Source: Deltaproteobacteria bacterium (GTDB taxonomy: Bacteria > Myxococcota_A > UBA9042 > DTJE01). Taken from it: a stretch of DNA of 64,000 nucleotides. The notes under the pieces are model-generated. The model searched no databases. It worked only from the letters and a program-made list of their open reading frames with translations, and had not been told where the DNA came from. A program made the translations under genes and the position numbers. The stretch spans positions 1 to 64,000 of the forward strand of contig JAKPTZ010000095.1 of the NCBI GenBank assembly GCA_029555025.1. The letters run 5' to 3'. Below, piece after piece: positions 60,401-64,000 of the stretch; within the stretch, counting starts at the first letter, position 1, and every line of letters starts with the position of its first letter.

Positions 60401-61786
60401 TCCGACTACCTCCTGGCTGCAGCGCTGATTGCCCGCGACGACCTGAACGACCTGAACCAGGCCGCTTCCATCCTGAAGGAGGCCCTGGTCAGGAACCCGT
60501 TCAACGAACAAGCCGCCGCGGCATCGGATCAGCTTCTGCTGAAGCTGGAAAGACTGGACGAGCTTGCGGAATCACTGTCCCTTCGTGCCAGGCACTACAG
60601 GGTTTCGGGCGATTCCGCGGTACTTGTCGATACGTTGAGGAAGCTTGGCGATGTCTATGAAAACGGCCTCCACAACAGCATGAAGGCGGCCGAGGTCTTC
60701 CGACAGATCCTGACCGTCACGCCGGACGATACGGCGGCGCAAAAGCATCTGGCATACTGCCTTACCAGGATTCCGGGATCCGAATCCGAGGCGCTTGAAA
60801 CCCTTCGAAGGGTGGTTTCCGGGGATCCGACGTCGATAGAATCCTACCGCGCCATACGGGATCTGAGCATTCTGACCAGCGATCAGGATCTGGCGACAAG
60901 GGCCTCCAGCGCGCTTATCGTCCTGGGCCAGGGTGACGAATCCGACTTCCACATGGCGGCCCGCAACAGATCCGCCTCGCTGCGGCTGAAGCGCGACCAG
61001 ATCCCGCCGGACGCGTTCATGCGCTTCATCGCCGGCGGCCTGGATACCAGAACGGCGAGGATATTCGCGATTCTGTACAACCCCATCCTGAAGATCGTGC
61101 CATTCAAGACACCCGAGGAAGCCGGGCTGGGCAATGTCAATCGAATCATGATGGATGAAGATGGCCTTTTCCAGAACATGGCCGATGCGGTCGGTCGCGT
61201 GTTCGACATGGAACTGCCGGTATTCTGGCATGCGAGGGGGTCGCGCGGTCTTGCCAAGGCTCCCTTTGCCGGCAGGGCGGTCGTTGTCGGCGATGATCTT
61301 GTTTCTACAAGGCGTGGAAAGGACTTGAGGTTTGCCCTTGCAAGGGCCGTGGTGTCGTTCATGCCCGGCGCGGAATTGTGCGGCGTGGTCGATGCCGCTT
61401 CCCTGCGACTTTTCTTCCTGGCCGCGCTGAAGATGAGCTTCCCTGATTACCCGCTTCCAGCCGATGGGGCCGGCGCGGCAGATTTCGTGCCCCTTCTGGG
61501 CAAGCTGCTGAAGGAACCGGAGAAGGACGAGATCCGGCGCATCCTTGTCAACTTCCGGAAGCTGCAGAAGCCGGTCGATCTGCCCGGATTCATGAGATCG
61601 ATTGACAACATCTCGGCGCGGGCGGGCCTCTTCATGGCGGCCGACCTTGAAGTCGCGGCTTCCAGGACAATGGAGGCGGACATGATCCTTTCCGACATGG
61701 AACCGGAAGACCGCCTTGTCGAACTGGCATCCTGGTGCGTATCCGCGGATTATTCCGAATTGAAAAAGCTGATGATCCAGTCCTGA
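57449..61786 (+). CDS. Very large TPR-repeat protein, 1,445 residues
   Basis: A cytosolic protein with no signal peptide or clear membrane segment. Residues ~1-180 form a helical N-terminal region, and residues ~180-1180 contain many TPR-like helix pairs (KTAAQLCLLKAIESAPGD, ALARALAALGRASEAAESIKEAL, LLRELARALSSQKRYAEALARLQEAW, YENGLHNSMKAAEVFRQIL). The last ~250 residues are a different domain (IPPDAFMRFIAGG..., GVVDAASLRLFFLAAL, VDLPGFMRSIDNIS). That domain is found at the end of large TPR proteins of myxobacterial type; the LRFALARAVV segment sits where a related peptidase fold would have its active helix, with no HExxH. It is a scaffold of unknown partner. GGGGTGGAAC precedes the ATG. Confidence 0.85.
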   Translation: MDLLAIQINAASHVAVPVRKALLEPGPADATFTLLYAAHRLLRLACAFGGYDADAQGAGRFDRMIPFVADMISRGTLDLKETGVSTALSDLQVAADELVTVDAYAERTSREWQPALELTMSCLGGLRPLALFLRTAAGDRDGMMHLAVGSGLPAVRRVSQQGSQVTSILLPDDSLKETGPAMRTGDGIVEPLIPWTGWAGSFETIDGRIVDGAGAATIPVAPFVPASALGRLAAFHAGGSGAPAARIGRTAPGQSAAEYLIISTFGGDDWKTPAGIQAIFDFVIDNGDARLQQAVTHAAAVAIGRMVESLSTSDDAGALAEALISLQQFQEGAARTATLRRASNLYLEKVGDKTAAQLCLLKAIESAPGDTHQLADLLELASEMPAGDQAWGEAAAEMAGDLVKLGKGLSGRPEAAPVLKTAADLYDIAGREEAAAQAHACVLEADPNAVVSIERVIASILEPVELERECRARLKRAWDSTARGKILSALARALAALGRASEAAESIKEALALLPESNDLLQSARSILLDAADWPSLSGVMNRLLAVAPDAQARTDAAIDMAAIAVDRMKSPAIALAWLEKVDDGKNAAIATRLQQVHAELGMWKEAADDLQRVLSDSNSVQDWIALARIFRDRLGNQSEAARSFRNALERLEGQELVAIALEYAELPGLKDVDGFVATTLNRAIDAADDDIVKASLFKLLGRFNSAGDTAGSDSVQHLEEALKLNPVDCECALKLAGIYLARDQAEKAFSMLEAPARAAARAGDTETEIRLREISAGAAVRCFDHKGAARNLERILELQPANIDAARRLAGVRAALGNVDGAIEVLNSRATPDGKPAVSDAPLLRELARALSSQKRYAEALARLQEAWAIDSTPSEEVFRELVEAASAAGDRDAMIDWLKRLVNLEQPSERRFTDLIRLGDAMKAQGDLDGATEWYMVAAREEYSRKVALHKALESSIEARQFGRARNILMSIVEEEQDDLKKSDYLLAAALIARDDLNDLNQAASILKEALVRNPFNEQAAAASDQLLLKLERLDELAESLSLRARHYRVSGDSAVLVDTLRKLGDVYENGLHNSMKAAEVFRQILTVTPDDTAAQKHLAYCLTRIPGSESEALETLRRVVSGDPTSIESYRAIRDLSILTSDQDLATRASSALIVLGQGDESDFHMAARNRSASLRLKRDQIPPDAFMRFIAGGLDTRTARIFAILYNPILKIVPFKTPEEAGLGNVNRIMMDEDGLFQNMADAVGRVFDMELPVFWHARGSRGLAKAPFAGRAVVVGDDLVSTRRGKDLRFALARAVVSFMPGAELCGVVDAASLRLFFLAALKMSFPDYPLPADGAGAADFVPLLGKLLKEPEKDEIRRILVNFRKLQKPVDLPGFMRSIDNISARAGLFMAADLEVAASRTMEADMILSDMEPEDRLVELASWCVSADYSELKKLMIQS

Positions 61787-61792
61787 AGCCGG

Positions 61793-64000
61793 CTAGTAGT
61801 CAACTGTCCCGCCAAGGTCGTAATCGACGGTATCCGGAAAAATCGAATCGTAGAGCTTCGCCCGCGGGCCGGGCTCAATGTATATCGCGCCGTAACGGAC
61901 AAGGTGTTCGGCGACCTTCCTGCAGTAATTACGCCCCTCGTTGTACGGGATCATCTCGACCATCTCGTCCAGTTCAAGACCCCGGTTGGCCTTCATGAAC
62001 CGACGAATCGCCGGGGCGCCAGAATTGTATGCCGCCGACGCGAACACAATCTGACCCTTGAAATCGGAAAGCAGATCCGCCAGGTAGCGGGTGCCGAACA
62101 GGATATTCCGGCCGGGCTCGAAGAAGGTATCCACCTCCCACTCGACACCGACCCGCCTTCCGACGATTCGGGCCGTGGCGGCGATCATCTGCATGACGCC
62201 AAGTGCCGCTGTGTGGCTGACCTGACCTGGATCGTACCTGCTCTCCTGCCTCATTATGGAATAAACCCACAGTTCGGGAATCCCGGTCTGCCGAGATGCG
62301 GCACCGACCAGCAACCTGTATGCCTTCGGGTACCTGGCGGCCCAGAACAGCCCGGTGTCCCTTGACGGCGTCCTGCCGAGCCTGCCGCCAAACACCTTGC
62401 CCGAAGCCTTGAAAAGCCTGCTGTACTGCTCGGTCACATCGGCCATCGTCAGCATGAACCTGGCCCTGTCGCGTCCGGCCAGCCGCTTCTCCGCGGCATC
62501 CGCGTGCGGGCGCCAGACACGCCAGGCCTCGGCCGGACGGCCCGCGGCGAACAGACCAGCGGAAACCTTTGCCGCCTCGGACGCCAGACGCCCGATCCGG
62601 GGCGAGTCGAACATCGGTTCGTAATCGCCAGCCAGGGCGGCCGGGGCAGTCATCCAGCCGGGAAGCGGTGTCCTGTACCACTGCTTGAGCCTTTTTGCGG
62701 CAAGCACTGAATACCATGTCAGAGGATACCTGGAGATCACTTCGTTCATCCAGACCCTGGCGCCCTTGTGATCACCAAGCCTGTGCAAGGCAACGCCACC
62801 CCAGTACATGGCCTTGCCGGCCACCAGGTTGTTCCCGAGTTTCTTCATGGATTCAAAAACGGAAATCGCCTCGCGGTATTGCTTCAACCGGAAAAGCGAC
62901 CAGCCCTTGAACCAGATCATGTAGCTGTACCGGCCGCTGCTCCTGTATTCCTTCAGGAACCTGTCCATCAGGGGCAGCGCGCGTTCGTATTCGCCGTGAT
63001 CGTATGGCAGCCAGGCAAGATAATACGACGAAAGCATCCGCTTGGCCTTCGCGCCGGTCGCAAGATACTCCCTGAAGCATTTTTCGGCGGCGCCATAGTC
63101 CTCCAGCTTCGCGTGAATGCGTCCAAGCAGGAAGGTTCCCTCCGGATCAACGCACACGCCACGCTCCCTCGCAAAGAGCATCATCCGCAACGCCTCTTCC
63201 GGGTCGTCGCGCACATGGACGATGTGGGATCTCGCGATTTTGCACGCCAGTTCAGGAGATCTGTCGCCACGCTGCCAGAGCTTCCGAAGAGCCGCCTGGT
63301 AATTGACGAAATCGAAGGCATCGAAGAAATTCGCCGCGCGCCTTCGCAGCGCGTCGTTGTCAAGGGAATCTTCGGAAATCCCGGCACTTGAAGCTGCGAC
63401 CGTGTCCGGCATCGCGACGAACAGATCGGTCAACGCACTGGTCCTGCCCGGTTCGGGAAGCGTGCCGGCGACCAACAGCCACGCCATGGCCTTCAGGCCG
63501 CGCCCGGCCGAACCTGTCCGCACCATGGCGGCCAGTTCGGCGGCCTCCCGATTTCGCCCCTCCTGCAGAAGGAACCTGGCAACCACGAGCCTGGCCTCGG
63601 ACGCATCGACGTGGTCAGGAAAACGATCCAGAAAAAGCCGCAGGCAGTTCACGCCCGATCCGGAATTGGCCAGTTCCCTGCCCCTTTCATACATGACATG
63701 GGCCGCCAGTTCGGGCAGATCCGGCAGGACGCCGCAATCGCGGGCGCTTCCGGCTGAAAGACCGGGAAGGCCTGCCGCTGCGGCATCAACCAGGGCGGAT
63801 ATTCGACTATTCTTTTTCGACCTGAACACGGTCGAAGCCTTGAGCGCATCTGCCGCCGCGTCCCGAAAGCCAAGCCGCCTCAATGCAGAAACATGAGCCA
63901 GTTCCATCAATGGATCGCGGTGTGCGGTCGAGGCATTACCGCCTTCGGCCTGAACCGGGCAAAGCGGCACCGATACCGCCAGGATCACCACCCATGCCGC
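61793..64000 (-). CDS. Slt-type lytic transglycosylase (5' end outside window)
   Basis: The frame is open to the window edge: upstream of the track's GTG the codons continue AAW, part of a signal peptide (VVILAVSVPLCPVQA), so the true start lies beyond 64000. The periplasmic protein has a long alpha-solenoid of TPR-like helices (residues ~30-520) and a C-terminal SLT domain. The domain has the catalytic Glu in MRQESRYDP, then GVMQMIAATARIVGRRV, NILFGTRYLADLL and AYNSGAPAIRRF. It would cleave the MurNAc-GlcNAc bond to anhydro-muropeptides. The layout matches soluble Slt70-like enzymes. It converges with the TPR gene, stops six bases apart. Confidence 0.92.
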   Translation of the reverse strand, partial: AAWVVILAVSVPLCPVQAEGGNASTAHRDPLMELAHVSALRRLGFRDAAADALKASTVFRSKKNSRISALVDAAAAGLPGLSAGSARDCGVLPDLPELAAHVMYERGRELANSGSGVNCLRLFLDRFPDHVDASEARLVVARFLLQEGRNREAAELAAMVRTGSAGRGLKAMAWLLVAGTLPEPGRTSALTDLFVAMPDTVAASSAGISEDSLDNDALRRRAANFFDAFDFVNYQAALRKLWQRGDRSPELACKIARSHIVHVRDDPEEALRMMLFARERGVCVDPEGTFLLGRIHAKLEDYGAAEKCFREYLATGAKAKRMLSSYYLAWLPYDHGEYERALPLMDRFLKEYRSSGRYSYMIWFKGWSLFRLKQYREAISVFESMKKLGNNLVAGKAMYWGGVALHRLGDHKGARVWMNEVISRYPLTWYSVLAAKRLKQWYRTPLPGWMTAPAALAGDYEPMFDSPRIGRLASEAAKVSAGLFAAGRPAEAWRVWRPHADAAEKRLAGRDRARFMLTMADVTEQYSRLFKASGKVFGGRLGRTPSRDTGLFWAARYPKAYRLLVGAASRQTGIPELWVYSIMRQESRYDPGQVSHTAALGVMQMIAATARIVGRRVGVEWEVDTFFEPGRNILFGTRYLADLLSDFKGQIVFASAAYNSGAPAIRRFMKANRGLELDEMVEMIPYNEGRNYCRKVAEHLVRYGAIYIEPGPRAKLYDSIFPDTVDYDLGGTVDY

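Overview
The window is GC-rich, almost fully coding DNA from a didermic bacterium. Outer-membrane and periplasmic systems dominate: a TonB-dependent receptor, Tol proteins, many lipoproteins, an outer-membrane barrel and a lytic transglycosylase. Asp-rich linkers behind lipoboxes, Cys-rich 'DxCTxDxC' repeats, Kazal modules and a lamin-tail domain point to Myxococcota, Bradymonadota or a related lineage of the former Deltaproteobacteria. That placement is inference from protein style. I saw no phage, IS, CRISPR or rRNA.

Layout. 0-11 kb: a truncated sensor kinase, a lipoprotein, an alpha/beta hydrolase, a type I glutamine synthetase, an AI-2E-family exporter and a pair of Na+-coupled amino-acid transporters. 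10.7-20 kb: a small acidic CxCxCC-tailed protein, a tRNA-Cys with its own strong promoter, and a 2,845-residue Cys-rich lipoprotein gene, all on the minus strand. 20.3-26.8 kb: a small lipoprotein, then a cobalamin-riboswitch-controlled B12 uptake operon (btuB, propeller lipoprotein, btuF, btuC, btuD) in which every junction is a 4-bp overlap. 26.8-28.7 kb: a Kazal lipoprotein and an outer-membrane barrel. 28.9-36.3 kb: a polyprenol-phosphate sugar transferase, then a six-gene minus-strand run (ppiD-like, nfn-type transhydrogenase pair, membrane protein, PqqD-like protein, M24 peptidase). 36.4-45.3 kb: a RibBA whose DHBP synthase half has lost key residues, a tolQ-tolR-tolA/tonB-tolB cluster, and a class III aminotransferase-LuxE-LuxC cassette with no luciferase genes. 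45.3-64 kb: a GT39-type glycosyltransferase, a MoxR-DUF58-Bat (aerotolerance-type) operon, a 1,445-residue TPR protein and the 3' part of a Slt-type lytic transglycosylase.

How the genes work together. Three blocks are clear functional units: B12 import, envelope energisation by Tol, and the MoxR/Bat VWA system. The most promising less-described unit is the aminotransferase-LuxE-LuxC trio, which could convert a carboxylic acid through an aldehyde to an amine. The tRNA-Cys set between two Cys-rich genes and the RibBA with a probably dead domain also deserve a second look. Most long plus-strand ORFs opposite the giant gene, and opposite the minus-strand genes elsewhere, are antisense shadows. 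Several track ORFs start too far upstream; I moved starts to the codon with the best ribosome binding site and gave the reason in each entry.
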